A stretch of 64,000 nt of DNA, from assembly GCA_001600455.1 (NCBI GenBank), contig BCKC01000011.1:523835-587834 (forward strand). Direction: 5' to 3'. The DNA is from Endocalyx cinctus (Eukaryota > Ascomycota > Sordariomycetes > Amphisphaeriales > Apiosporaceae). Shown here piece by piece: positions 1-12,400 of this stretch. The position numbers and the translations under genes were made by a program. The notes beneath the pieces were generated by a model. The model was not told the origin of the DNA. It did no database searches and saw only the letters and a program-made list of their open reading frames with translations. How positions within the stretch are numbered: position 1 is the first letter of the stretch; the number at the start of each line of letters is the position of its first letter.

Positions 1-165
1 AAAAAAAAAATATCACACTCAACACAGTCAAGTCTATATATTCAAATTTGTGTGCGTGTCGTGAATGATCATTTAAACCTTCACCGTTAAAACGCCTGAA
101 AACGCCGTTTCATGCTTTTTATGATTCCGTCATCTCGGCTCGGCTCGATTCAGGATGGGATTTAT

Positions 166-855
166 CTATCGACCAGGCCATACAAAGTTCCCACCCATGC
201 CCAGACCGGCACCCAAGGCCGAAGAGCGAGACTCGTTGACGGGTCTCTTAGCAACGGTACCCTGAGATTTTACGCTCGAGACGATACGGTTACGATCCGT
301 TTCGATGACAACACCGCCCACGATCATCTCGCTCAAGGTAGAATGTAAGGTCTCAAAGTTAAAGATGAGGTCAAGCTCGCAAACATTCTCGAACAGCATA
401 TCCAGCGCCTCGACGTAGACCTGTATCAGATCCAGCAGAGCCAAGGGGGATTCGGTCGAGGTCGAAATAATGATGAAGTATAGGGTGGCGTAGTTGCGGT
501 ACGTGACGAGGGAAGGGACGTCATTGTGCTGCTCTTCCGAGTTGGACTGCGAGGTGCCGGAAGCGGCGAGGAGAGGCGGTAAAGGTAAGAAGTTGCAGGC
601 GCCGTTCGGTCGGTTCGACACCAACGTGAAGATTTCGGAAATCAGACGTTGTTGAATGCTGGTGTCCTATACACGTGAGGCTATGTCGTTAGCGAGTCAT
701 CCTCTTTTTTTTTTAGATGAAACATGCATTCCGATCGTCATCTTGGGAATACGGCGTATTTCTCGTACGGCGTATCATAAACGTACTAATTGTGTATAGA
801 ATTTGGTCAATCGCGGCTGACCTTGGCCATTGAAGACCAGAACTGCATTGATCAT
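166..855 (-). CDS. aps3: AP-3 adaptor complex sigma subunit
   Basis: Small (sigma) chain of the AP-3 clathrin-adaptor-related complex, which sorts cargo from Golgi/endosomes to the vacuole. Two exons on the minus strand, 855-787 and 666-166, are joined across a 120-nt GTACGT...TATAG intron in phase 0. They give 189 residues, the usual size for fungal AP-3 sigma. The first exon encodes the family start MINAVLVFNGQGQPRLTKFY. The second carries the sigma-adaptin core with YRNYATLYF, LDLIQVYVEALD and FENVCELDLIF, followed by the Gly-rich tail ending in NFVWPGR that I associate with ascomycete homologues. A low-complexity Ser/Gln/Glu insert follows NFLPLPPLL. The ATG at 855 is chosen because it begins the conserved first beta strand. 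The identification is firm; complex membership is inferred from the family. Confidence 0.93.
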
Positions 856-1184
856 ATTGTCGGCATTTAGTTTATGGTGGGTTGAAACGTGTGACGCATG
901 AAATGTAACAACGAATTCTTTTTCTTTTTTCTGCTTTTCGTTCGCTGCAGTATCTTGCAGTATTACAGTCTTGGATGATGGGTATACAAGTAAATATATG
1001 CGACGTAGTGGAGGTCGTATAGAAAATGTGGACTGAAAAGAGATGCCGGTGGGGGGGCTGAGTTGAACCAAGCCCACCTGGCGGAATGACGATAACTTTT
1101 TTTTTGTCCCTTAATTATTCTACAGCGTATTAAATGCGTTTATTTTTTTTGGTCAGAATCAGATCTAAGAATCTTACTTACATA

Positions 1185-1199
1185 ATGCACGGATCTTAG
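1185..1199 (+). promoter_or_regulatory. upstream ORF 1 of the bZIP gene (4 codons)
   Basis: A minimal ORF, ATG CAC GGA TCT TAG, lies about 390 nt before the bZIP start. GCN4/CPC-1/CpcA-type genes use a short first uORF to keep ribosomes scanning for reinitiation; this one has a fitting size and position. It is seen in sequence only. No transcript start is known, so it might lie outside the mRNA. Confidence 0.4.
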
Positions 1200-1353
1200 C
1201 AAATTATCGCAAACCCCGACAGACCGTTTCTTTCCTTCTCAGCCCCCCAGCCCCCCTGCCCCCTTACCCCCTCTGCCCCTATAGCCTATAACCTATAGGC
1301 CTTTTTTAGTGGTACCTAAGTACGCTAGCGCTGACCTATTGTAAGTAGTACTT

Positions 1354-1506
1354 ATGTCCATTCCCCCACCCACCTTTCGTACCTTTCTTTCTTCTCCTTT
1401 CCCTCATCATCAAAACCAAGTAAACAATCGACAACCTTCCTACGGGAGCATTGACAATTGCTTAAAAATTGTCGCCCTTTCTTCCCGTCACGACGCCGTT
1501 CAGTAG
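1354..1506 (+). promoter_or_regulatory. upstream ORF 2 of the bZIP gene (50 codons)
   Basis: An open frame of 50 codons starts MSIPPPTF and ends with TAG at 1504-1506, 83 nt before the bZIP ATG. Its length and position recall the second, inhibitory uORF of fungal CPC-1/CpcA mRNAs, which prevents translation of the activator when amino acids are plentiful. The frame is a direct observation; the regulatory role is inference by analogy. Confidence 0.5.
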
Positions 1507-1589
1507 AGGAACGGCGCCTATACGATTACCTTAGAGTTTTCCGCTAGTTCTTCCCCGGCCTCGAGAGGAGGCCACCCCAGCATTTCAAA

Positions 1590-2642
1590 ATGCAGTATTC
1601 GGCTACCACGACAACCTTCACCCCAAGACGGGTCCTATTTCCTTTCATCCCAGTATCTCTGGGAAAGGGATTCGACCCAACCTAACGACCTCATCCACTG
1701 GGAGGGTTCCGCCGCCCCCTTCTTGACGGCTTGTCCGGAGCTGTTATCGTCGGGGCCTACGACAATCTTGCAGGCGAAACCCTTCCAGCCCAACGGCGGT
1801 GATGTCGGGTTACTAAACAACATCACCTCCAACAACGATGAGGACTGGTTCGGTAGTGGGAGTGGTAGCGTTGGGAGTAGCGATAGCGGCAGTAGGCATA
1901 GCCCCGTCGGCGTCGAAGGAGATTTTGCACTTTTTGGAGGAGACGATTGGCCTATTTCGAACCTGGGTGTCCCGCAACACGGCACTCCCATCCTCGGAAC
2001 GGAGGCGGCAGCCGGAAATTTAGACGGTATGAGTTTTTTTTGTCCTATCCATTTCGTATAAACTATCCAACAAAGCCACCCTCCCAAGCCCCCCCTCATC
2101 CCATGATTTTTTTTCCCCAGCGGTGATTCACGTCACGTATGCTAATATGAGTCATCGCCCCCCTCGCAGACATATTAACATCACCCGACCCGGGTTTCTT
2201 GTTCAACCATTCCCCAGACTTATCCACCTTAGCACCATCAGACTTCAACTTCTCCTCCGGGAGCAACGACCACCACCAAACTTCATCCCTCTTCAACGAC
2301 ATGTCGCTCTCACCTTACGCGGGCTCCCTCGACTACAATGGAAGCAGCGCGACGACCACCACCAGCAACGGCGGCGGCCAGAGCCCCAAGTCGAACAAAC
2401 GCCGCGCGCCCCCGGTCGACCCGGTCACGGCGCTCAAGCGACAGCGCAACAACGTCGCGGCTCGCAAGTACAGGCAGAAGCGCATTGATCGCATCACCGA
2501 GCTCGAGGGCGAGTTGCAGGACATGAAGGACGAGAGGGACGAGCTACGTCTCCGGCTCGCTCGTCAGGAAGCCGAGACGGCCGCTCTCCGAAGCATGTTG
2601 AAGATGAATTCTGGCTCTGGAAAGGGTGCTGCGGAAAGGTAG
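1590..2642 (+). CDS. bZIP transcription factor, GCN4/CPC-1/IDI-4-like
   Basis: Proposed exons are 1590-1652, 1705-2026 and 2170-2642, giving 285 residues. Intron 1 (52 nt) starts GTATCT, has a perfect CTAAC branch site at 1682-1686 and ends in an atypical GAG; intron 2 (143 nt) runs GTATGA...CGCAG. Without intron 1 the ATG frame closes at 1685, and the coding frame downstream has no ATG before the third exon. The C-terminus carries a basic region (ALKRQRNNVAARKYRQKR) followed by a leucine zipper with heptad Leu to the end. The N-terminal half is acidic and rich in Ser/Gly/Asn, as in activation domains. Tyr sits where GCN4 has Ser in the N-x2-AA-x2-S-R basic motif, as in some jun-like/IDI-4-like fungal bZIPs. 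Paralogue assignment is uncertain, so no symbol is given. The two upstream ORFs suggest translational control by amino-acid supply. Confidence 0.8.
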
Positions 2643-3406
2643 AACGGGGCTGGGTACGGTAGTCAATATGTCATTATCGGCGTTATATATATTTTTTAAT
2701 AAGAATCAGGTTGTTTTTTGTCAGTTCTGTTTACTTACTCTTCGTGTTGATCAAGAATGTGAGAGTCTAGTATGAATATGAACTACTTCTACGGCACTAT
2801 TTAACCACTCCATTTTTGAAGGAATAGACGATATCATTCTGTATCAACTGTGATTGATAATGAATCATGAAGAGAAGGATTAATAACCATAATTGCTCTA
2901 CTTTCCTAAACTTCGAAGAACGTATCTCGATTCTCGACAAGATGTAACAGTAAGATACACCCCTCCCCCCAGAGCCCCCAGTTTTATCGAGATCAAAATG
3001 TGGGCTGGTGGAATACCCTGAATCCGCCAAGACTATGATTCATCCGCGCTAGTTCCACAATTTCATGCATGAGCCATTATGAATCATATCTTGGCATTCA
3101 AACGAACTAATCCTCGTACGGAATGCTTGCTTTGGAGGAAATTTGGAGATATATGATATGATATTAAATTAATTTCAACTTTTTGTGCGTCGTTCAGCAT
3201 ATCTACTTGAACTCGATATCGATACAGTTTGACGGATATCCCCGACAAGGTCCCGATATTATGCTTAAAATATTACGGGCGTTCCGATTGATGAGAGGCT
3301 TCGAAGGTCATCTTTTATTTAGTTTGTATGGCTCGTCGCAGGACGTGTAAGGAAGAAACACCATCGTTTTTTTTTTAATTAAGGCGCAGCCTTATGAGAA
3401 GAAGAA

Positions 3407-3496
<90 letters not shown>

Positions 3497-4563
3497 GAGC
3501 AAATGAAAGAGCGTAGTCGATTTTTAACCGCTGTATTTTTATAAATGCTGGTGAGACGACTATGTACATATATACATAAGGCCCCTTTTCGTGATACCCG
3601 GCTCGCGCGTACAGGGCTGAGTTAATACCGGGTATGACCTTGCGCGAGTTCTCGCCGTCGCAGCTGTACGACACACCTTTTCGTCCTATGATTTATACAC
3701 TCTTTTAAAAAGCAGGATCTAAGAGGAAACTTGGAAAACTGCGTTCATCAGATCCACTAGGGGATTGTTAGCGAGGTGATGTTCGGTCTGGATACGTAGT
3801 AGTTTTGCGGGCAACGGGTAGTAGTACTCGACCCTTTCGAGGCTTGGAACGGGTTTAAGTGAATGGGTAGAAGAGAGCGGGCGCTTCTGCTGGGATAGGA
3901 ATTGTGGCGCCGTGCATTAACCTGTTGGCTGATATCCTCCCATCTAGTCAAGTCAGTGTGAAATGGGAGATAAGGTCATCATGTGCGGTAAGGTACTAGA
4001 GTATGGTAAGGTACCCGAAGTATAATAAATTGTCTCGATGATAGACGGTTTTCCTCATCTTGTAAGAACGTGTTGGTACGTTGCATACATTAACTAGCAT
4101 TGTTTCCCGATTATGGACGACAGTAATTATATACGTAAGGGGCCTTGGTACCCTCCCCCCTTTTCACGATCGAGGTGAGCTCTTATTCGCCACTTAATAA
4201 CCAGCAGAACCACCCAATTTGATAAGTCAAGTATACATTTATCCCATTATCGTGTTGGGCACAACGACTCCTAATATGAAATCCATGCGGGTACATCCGA
4301 GTACTGATTACCGTCAAGGTTCGCACGGGGACCCTGTAAGACGAGATGGATCTGCTGGCACCCTTCACGTAGTTTATTAAGTGCGTGTATGATCTTACTT
4401 TGGGCGCACTTTCTGAACTAAGGGTCTTAGAGGCATATGCAACACTTGCTTCTTATCGTCATTTCCTACGCGAAGTAAAGGTCGGAAAAGCAGGAAGGAG
4501 TTTTGTGACTTACCTACGCAAATGCAATAAATACATTTAACTCGAACTGGGCCGATAGGAAGG
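2643..4563. other. gene-free spacer, 1.9 kb
   Basis: No credible coding region is seen on either strand between the bZIP stop and the C2H2/kinase gene. The stretch is AT-rich and contains the GAAA microsatellite described separately plus several GGTACC-like promoter motifs. The longest open frames are short and low-complexity. Confidence 0.6.
3397..3495. repeat. GAA/GAAA microsatellite
   Basis: Four GAA units are followed by about 20 perfect GAAA units, roughly 99 bp of purine-only sequence on the plus strand. On the minus strand it reads as a Phe/Leu/Ser repeat, which makes an artefactual open frame. Expect length variation between isolates. Confidence 0.95.
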
Positions 4564-7500
4564 TCAGGATTTTGAACGGCCCCGTCTGAGATATTTCAAT
4601 TCATTGGCCAGAGGCCCCTCCACGAGCTCGATAGTTGTGGGCGGAGGGCCGGGCATGCTTCTCTTGGACGAGGGGTTTCGCTTCGTAGCGAAGGATTCAT
4701 CTTTCTCGCATTGTCTCAACAAAAGGCGCAGTCGATCGGAGACCTCATCGCAGCTTAGGCGGTTCGTCTCGGAGGAATTCCCTGGCTCGATGACGAGCAT
4801 GTCTTGCTGAATCATGTTAAGGAATAGATGCAAGAATTCGGTGCACTTAGGGTGTTCGTGTAGTTGGTTGAAAAACTGTGTCACGCTCTCCTTGACCATG
4901 ACCCCGATCTTTTTGGTATCTGCCTGCTGCACGAACTCGAAGAATGCCTCCATGCTTACCTGCAGGTGTATGTCCAGACTGATCAGCCTCTGCCTGAACT
5001 CCGACAGAAGCTCGGCACCCCCGAGCAGCCACGTTATAAACTCCATGAACACGCACCCAAGCGACCAGATGTCGACTGACTGCCGGATGATTCTTGGCCG
5101 GTAGTCGTGTTCTGGAGCTCGATACTTGGACAAGAAAGGGTCTCGGTGCCTACTGGCTTGGCTAACATGCGAATTGAACTCGGCTAGTTCGAATCCGAAA
5201 ATCTTCAGCTTTCCCTCGTCGCCCTCCCTATCTTCGTACCACAGGAGTTTCTCTGGTCTAATATCGCCGTGCCGTCCATACTGAATAGTCATATCTGACG
5301 AAGAGCGGTGGATCAGCTTTTGTTCCTCCTCGTTATCTGGCAGATACCAGGCTGAGGTATCGACCACATGACGGTGCAGCTGAAGCAGGCCGTCCGCAAT
5401 ACCAAAACACTGTCGCGCCACCCAGCAAACCTTATCGTAAGTGAATTCAGGTTTTGGATTAATGTCGTACCAGTAGTCGTAGAGATTACATTCGTCCCGA
5501 TGAAAGATGTAGTGAAATTTTTCACTCTGTTCATACGTTGCTAATAAATTGACTATATGTGGGTGACTCTTGCGGCTCAATTTCTTCAAAACCTGTAGTT
5601 CCCCCTCAAAAGATTCCCGGTCGGACCTGAAGAGCTGCTTAATAGCGAAGCCGTGATCACCCAGCTTCGAGTCGTGAAGATTGTGGTGATCTGGATGGAT
5701 ACGCACCTTAATAACCATCGAAAAACAATCACCACCGTAGTCGTTAAAATCTAAAATCCTGGTTTCTTTTGACAGTAGGATAAACGGGAGTATATGGTGG
5801 TGGTGGAGCACGTAGTGAATCACCTCGTTATTCTCGCCCTTACTAAAGAAGGGCGCTAGGAACGTCCACTGCCTCTCCTCAAAACGTCGAAGTTCCAAAA
5901 TCGAGGATCGGTCACCCTGAACGCATTGAAGCAACTCGGGCACTGAGTTATTTGGACTTGCATGACGTGTTAAAAAGTATCTACCATCTCTTTCATGACC
6001 CACGAGCGGTAGGTCAAGGTCGCTTACATCCTCGTCCAGGAAGCGTTGTATAGAGTTTGATTTGTTCAAGAGGACCAATATAGCGAAAATCTTTCGAAAC
6101 GATTTAACCTTATCCTTTCCGTGAGGAAGGTCAATGATCGACTCGTTGCAAACTGTATTAGCGATTTCTTGAATTTCCGTACCACTCATACTCCCTGATA
6201 ATGATTCACTGAGTTCTTTAAATACCGAAGTCGGCGTGATGAGACTATTTAATTCCCCTATGGGGAGGAATTTTTTATACTCGATTCCTTCGTGAAGTGA
6301 GTTGAGGAGCCGGTTTTGTAATTTCTCGGAGTTAACCTCGTGATCTAGGCTATCGGATAAGGAGTCCTTAACGAAGGACTCCTTATCAGGTTTCTGAATG
6401 TAAATCGAGTCTGTCTGATGATGTGGAGAGTGTTTGTAATCTAAGTCTCCTTGCTCGCTAGTTGCCCGCCATTGGCGTTTGAATTGCTGATCTTCAGCAT
6501 CTCCGCTGAGTCCGGATCCATAAACTACAGGTGACGATGTTTCCATGTGAGGTGAAAACTGAGAAGAATGTTTTGGTTCCTAAAAAAGAAAAAAGTACAA
6601 ATTACTAGTTAGATTTTTTTTTTTTTTTTTTTTTTTATCATGACTGAGGAAACTTACAGCTGGGAGATGTTCGAGGTCCGCATTATGAGATTGACTAGAT
6701 TCGTTTCTGCGAGGGTAACTCGGCATCGTATTTAATTGTGAGTTGACATCATTGATTATGGGCTTCAGATATTTTTCTCTGAATGACGATATCTTTATTA
6801 TTGTTTCAGGGGCTTCCCTCTTTCCCAGACCCTCTTGGATTGTATAGTGGAGCTCCATCATAGTAATTGTCTCGTGTGGATCTGAGCTCAGAAACTCTTC
6901 AGCAATGTCTAAATACTCTTCGGATATCTCCTCGGCGTCCGAAAGCCTCTTCTCTTGGACTAACCACGTCGAAAGTTCCTTCAGACAGTATTGCGTAAAT
7001 TTATGATTTCGACCACGCAAGTTCTTCGACAGCAAGAGCTGACGCCGGAGCATCTGTTCGGTTCCCTCGGCGGCAAAACGTATGTGAGTATCCATATCGG
7101 CATCAAATATAGAAATCCAATCTACGGGCTCTACGAGTCCCTCCTCGCTTGTCTTATAATCTTTATACTCGTTGTCAAGATATGGGGGAACTGGTGGTAC
7201 CCACTCTCCGTCTTGCCAGGAGCCTTCTACTAAGTCCCCCTTATTCTTGTCGATGCTTGACCGTGAATTCGTATCGGCCTCATCGTCGAGGTAGCGGGTA
7301 CACATAAAGCCAATCTGTTTAAGGTGCTCGGCAATATGCTTCAGTAACTCATCTCGTAGATGCCGTTTTTGGTCCTCATTGCCAGGTAGTACCGTAGGCC
7401 GCGCCTGCGCATCAGGTTTCAACAGGAGTATCGACGTTTCTGGGATTGAGTTACATATAGGGCACGTGTATGCCGGTCGTGGGGCATTCACCACGCATAG

Positions 7501-8939
7501 TTCCTTCCAGGCTTCTAACTCTGGACCTTCGCTATACTCTGAGTGATGGTTTTCGGTGTGCTTCTCAATAGAAGCTTCATCCTCAAACCATTGGGGCTCG
7601 TGTTTCTCTTCGCAGCACCACCTAATCGGCGTGTGAACTTTGCGGATCCATTCATCAGAATGAATGCCGTCCATATGAGCCTTCCAATCATCGAAACGAG
7701 CAAAATGCTGGGGCGGTTCAACGCATTGTTCTGATATGCAAGCATAGAGTTGTAAATCTTGATCCACATGACGCCTTGGAAAAAAAAAAAAGATTAGTAC
7801 ATCGGTGGGGTAAAAACATGACCCATATAGAAATAACTTGTATCACTTACTCCCATATTTCCTTTTTCTCGTATATAGCTCTATTTTGTCGCTTACAGCA
7901 ATAAGGGCACATAGCATCTGTCGCTCCTGATTCAACCTTGGGCGGCCTAGGGTATCGAACATTACTCGGCATGCGGATAGATTGAACGGATTTATTGTCA
8001 AAGAATGTTTTTATTCCTGTCTCGTATTTCCATCTCGCAACATGAGAGTTTGGTATGCTCGGACTTGTGTCAGATAAAGGCTGTGGGTGCTGTTTTGAGT
8101 GACTAGTAGAAGCATTCAGCCTACGGTTCGTAACAGACGTTAGCCTAGGGTGTTCCTTTGGTAATTGGGATCCATATGGCCTCTGGAGCTGATTAATGTT
8201 TTGATGGCTCGAACCTTCATTTTTCTTGGCTTGGTGGCTCCGCTTATAGAGAATACCGAAGTAGCGGAATGAAACAGAGCTGGACAGCTGCTTACAAAGC
8301 GAAAGTGCCGCTCCGTGGTAACCCTCTTTCTGAGGCCGATCAATCAATCGGTAGCGGAGATGGATGTATACCAAATCCTCAAGTACACCGTCGTCTTTCC
8401 GTTTGACGAAAGCATTAATACGCTGATTCAAAGTATTGGTAGATGATTGTTGGATGGCGATGCCCAGTCGTAGCAAGGAATCAAGTCCAGATTCCAGTAC
8501 TTTGAGCGATTCAACTAAGAGGGAGGAAGGCTGCGCATCGGGCGGCTGGCTCATTTGATAAATAATGTATCTCGAAGATTCGGTCTCGTCCTTAATACCC
8601 GGATCTCTTTCAAGATCCTCAACTGGACAATGTAAGTAAGTGTATCGAGTGTGGGAATATCCACCGATAGTGCTTGGAGTACCATAAAGTAGGCTCACTT
8701 CGCTGTAAATTTCTCTGTATAACTTGCAACAGCTGCAAGACTAAATTCTGAAGAGATTCGCTGTACACCAGACTTGCATCTAGAGAAAGTTTTGGGCTAG
8801 CAAATACCGACATATTAGTTGTCCATTGTTGAAATTGTCGGTGCAACACTTCGACGACACTGGAGCTTGAGGCGGATTCGATGCCGATAATGCGGTGGAA
8901 AGTAGCATCGCAGCCACGTGCTAGATTGTTGATTTCCAT
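4564..8939 (-). CDS. C2H2 zinc-finger / helical-repeat / degenerate protein kinase
   Basis: One four-exon gene, 8939-8699, 8622-7851, 7774-6658 and 6579-4564, encoding 1,381 residues; all three introns (76, 76 and 78 nt) have good GT-AG ends and restore frame. Residues 1-300 form a helical N-terminal module. About 319-490 hold clustered C2H2-like fingers (CPYCC, CISEQC...HMDGIH, CPICN...HIAEH) with the W-x-RHV-x-DLQ-x-Y linker typical of fungal ankyrin/NACHT-associated finger proteins. About 530-680 is helical and TPR-like. About 1000-1250 is a kinase-like domain: the ATP lysine is in AIK (about 1024), the catalytic loop is HGDIRPEK (Asp about 1149), and APE and DIWSLG are present. The DFG triad, however, reads GFE (about 1171-1173) and the loop Asn is Lys. 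The protein is probably a pseudokinase or weak kinase. It is divergent from the protease gene, with 539 bp between the two starts. Function is unknown; a signalling or recognition role is inferred. Confidence 0.82.
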
Positions 8940-9478
8940 ATCTGAATATTCAAGTATAGTGTGGTTGGGGAAGAGGCACGAGAAAGGTGTATAAGAATAA
9001 GTATTTTTATTAATTTAGCATTGTGAAGTGTCAAATAACGCTCCTACGCCTAGGTACGGCTCTCTCCTCTCATCACTTTATCTATACCACTCACCAATAT
9101 TGTGTACAGCTTGTGTCACATTATACCCCACCCCACTTTGTCTGAATTATATTGAAGACCCCTCACTTGAACTCGAGCCGTGAGTGGTGTTCTAATGCTT
9201 CATTATAGCACTGATTCTAACAAGTGGCGTTTATGCAGAAAAACCATGAGACCAGCAGAATCAGAAGGCTAGACACAAGGGTATATGCGGGCTATGAGCC
9301 CGTCGTTCGCGCAACTCAGAATTCAGCGAGAGTCATCACTAATACGTCCAGTTCGAGGATGTGTTAACACGCGACAAACTTCTCTGTGCATATATTAGCA
9401 TGACGTTTTTAAATATAAAATATCAGGTGCGCCGCAATGTTTGATACTCAAACCCGATGACTAATTGTAGCGATTACC
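8940..9478. promoter_or_regulatory. shared divergent promoter region
   Basis: These 539 bp separate the start codons of the C2H2/kinase gene (minus) and the protease gene (plus). No coding sequence is seen. Such spacing allows co-regulation, but I can point to no specific operator. Confidence 0.45.
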
Positions 9479-12400
9479 ATGAGTTTGATCAATGAGATTC
9501 AACAGTGGCGACTCCTCGTCGGAGTGTGTCCTGTTTTCGAAGGTGACCTCGCCTGGACTGCATACAACCACCGTCAAGACCACTGTATAGTGATTAGGGA
9601 GCATGCCGATTTATTCAAAATCAACCTCCAAAGTCTCAAGGCGATTGTGCCTGTAGAACAACATCTCCCAGAGGATAGGTGCCGCGAGTTCAAACGTGAG
9701 ATCAACTCGCTGAATTCAACGCTGGAGACTCTATTAGACGACAGTATCAAGGACACAATCCCAAAACACGCGTCACCAGTAAGTGAAATTCTACCCTTGA
9801 TCACCATGTTACTACATTATAAACCCTAAGACATGTAATCGTTTAATAAGGTCACAAATCAAGACTACGAAATTTCAATACTTAATCGCTGTCCGAAGTT
9901 AGTAGCTCTTGAGAGACTACTTCAGAATAGCGATCAACCCATATCAGACTCAGATCTCAAGAAATTTATCCGATTAGAGCAAGATGTGGCAGGCTTTAAA
10001 GAGGTAAACTATGCAATTGGAGCGTTTAATGAAGCTGTCAGTAGTTTGATCACAATTAATCCTATGCCGCGGGCATTCAAGTTCAGTAGGCGGAGTCGGG
10101 TGAATGAGCATCTTTGGGATCATTCAAGGAGACTATTCGAGTCACTATCCAATCATATGCGACGCTGCACATCCGAAACTCCGCATCATATAGGCATGCT
10201 TCAACTTAGACATATAGAAGACCACGATGAGCCGGCGCCTGACCCCGACTTTCGCATGTTTTTAGCACCGTGTTGGGAGCAAGATATTTGGCAGCAAGCA
10301 CATTGTATTGGATCACCTGAGGATTCTGAAGGGTATTAAGAACCTTTTCCAACTTCCAACTCCAAACTCACACGGCTAACGCTAGACCTCAGGGAAGAAG
10401 ATGAAACAGAGGATTTGATAAACGACTTTTGTCTTAGCGCCAAGACAGCCTACAGGAACAAACAAGTCTTCAGAATTCAGCTCATGGATAGTGAATTATT
10501 AGACATATCCAATTTCAAATTTCGATCTGAACACCACATAGGCCCCAAAATTTCATTACGCCATCTTATGGATGAGGGTGTGCTTAACAATCGATAGATC
10601 TTCAGCCCAAACGACAGGAAAATTTTAGCCTACACGCTTGCTCACGCGCTCATGAACTACTACAATACTCCCTGGCTGCAGAGACTCTGGACTCCCGAGA
10701 ACATTTTTTTCACCTACTCCGCCAATGAGAGCAAACTGTACAACATCCATCACCCATACATCGCTTGCGTAATGACGACGGAAACACAATCATCAGAAAC
10801 ATTGGATGAATTACATAGATATCCTTTGATATTTTCATTTGCTAAGCTCCTTTTCGAGCTCGAGACCGGACAGGAGATACAGGCAACTGCACTTCGGAAG
10901 AGTACAGGGAAACCAAGTCTCTGGATGACACTGAAAGAGCGCTTCTACAACTGGCGCAGCCTCCAGTTCAGTGATGGGTATGGGAACGCTCTGGAAGCCT
11001 GCATATACTTCTCTAAATACTATGTGAGAGAGTTAAAACTAGATTCCAAAACGACGATCCCGCAGGTGATCCTCAAGCATATTGTACACCAGCTCGAGGT
11101 CGAAGTAGACTTATCTCAACGGGAGAAGTGGGGAACCCGTGATCTCGACTTCTGTCCACGCAGCGAGGTGTCACCAAGACCAGTTAGGGTAGACGGCCAA
11201 GTTCCTATACGGAATGCTGGAATTATCTCAAACCAACCTACTGCCCATGCTTCAAACACAGAAGATTCCCAGATGGGAATATTCGGACAACCCCGAAACT
11301 TCAATTGGTCGACTGGATTCGCTAATTCCTTCGCGGGTTCCTGCCACCCCCTGCTTCTATCTAACAATAACGCCAGTGTCTGTGAAAATATAATAGAGTC
11401 CGGAAAGCAGATTTCTGATATGCAGCTACCTACCTCAGGTAAGTACTCATGTTAACAACATCGTTTCACCGTTCACTATAGGCTGACTGCCTCCAGCGGA
11501 TGAAGGGAATGTGGAATCTGGATTTGGGTATATGGAAAATTTTAGTGCTCTAGATTCAAGGTAAAATTTTAACCATCTGAGTATCAATCGGGTATCTGAT
11601 CAAGACACAGTGAACCCGTTACCTCTGAGACCCTCCGGTACTTAAATGAAGTGGTTCGAAAACACTGGCAGCCGTGGCACTCCGATAAAGCGATCAAGGT
11701 TGCTGTGATTGACACCGGGATTGATTCTTCACATGCTGATTTTCAACAAGCCCGAACTCGAGAATTTACAGGTCCAAACAACGACAGACCGTATCCAGCG
11801 GATGGTGAAAATATTCAGGCAAGTAGGATCGTAGCATCGCGAAACTTCTGCGCAGATCAGAATCCTGAAGATGTTACCGATATCGACGGTCATGGCACCC
11901 AAGTTGCCGGTATCATTCTGCGACTCGCACCCTATTCTCAACTTTATATTGCACGAGTCTGTTCTGGCGATGCGAATCGCGGTTTGCCACCGGAGTCGAA
12001 AAACCGGGTTGGCAAGGAAGATCATCATAAACCCCAACCACGGGCTTTCTGTGAGGTGAGTGAGCATTATGTCTTAGACATACGTGTGTAGAAGAGATTG
12101 TACGCATTCTAACGCAGAAGTTTATGTAGGCGATCAAATGGGCTCTAGAGAACGAAGTTGATATCATCAACATTTCGCTGGGTTTTCGGCAGTGCTCTCC
12201 AAAAGAGCTACAGAAACTACGTAACATTCTCCAGGAAGCGCAACATAGCAAGACCAAGGCTGTAGTATTCGCAGCCACGTCTAACCAAGGGTTGCACGAG
12301 CGTGTTGCGTGGCCGGCGTGCGACCGGCAGTACGCCATTGGTGTACATTCATGTATTGATAGTGGCAGTCAACCTTCAAAGTTTAGCAGTGAGATATCTG

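Noticed and set aside
1590..1685. ATG-initiated 31-codon frame read as a third uORF, with a frameshift in the bZIP gene
   Set aside because: A 52-nt intron (1653-1704) with donor, perfect CTAAC branch site and AG joins the frames, so an error or separate uORF is not needed; the alternative remains possible.
3375..3674. Minus-strand open frame of 99 codons
   Set aside because: Most of it is the translated GAAA microsatellite.
6580..7767. C2H2 protein as a separate gene from the kinase-like gene
   Set aside because: Splice signals and frame continuity join it to both neighbours; ending alone it would finish in a poly-Lys run from an A/T tract inside the intron.
10578..10628. In-frame intron that removes the TAG of the protease gene
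   Set aside because: Donor GTGTGC is weak, the branch-like TTAAC sits close to the donor, and the removed stretch looks conserved; kept only as an alternative.
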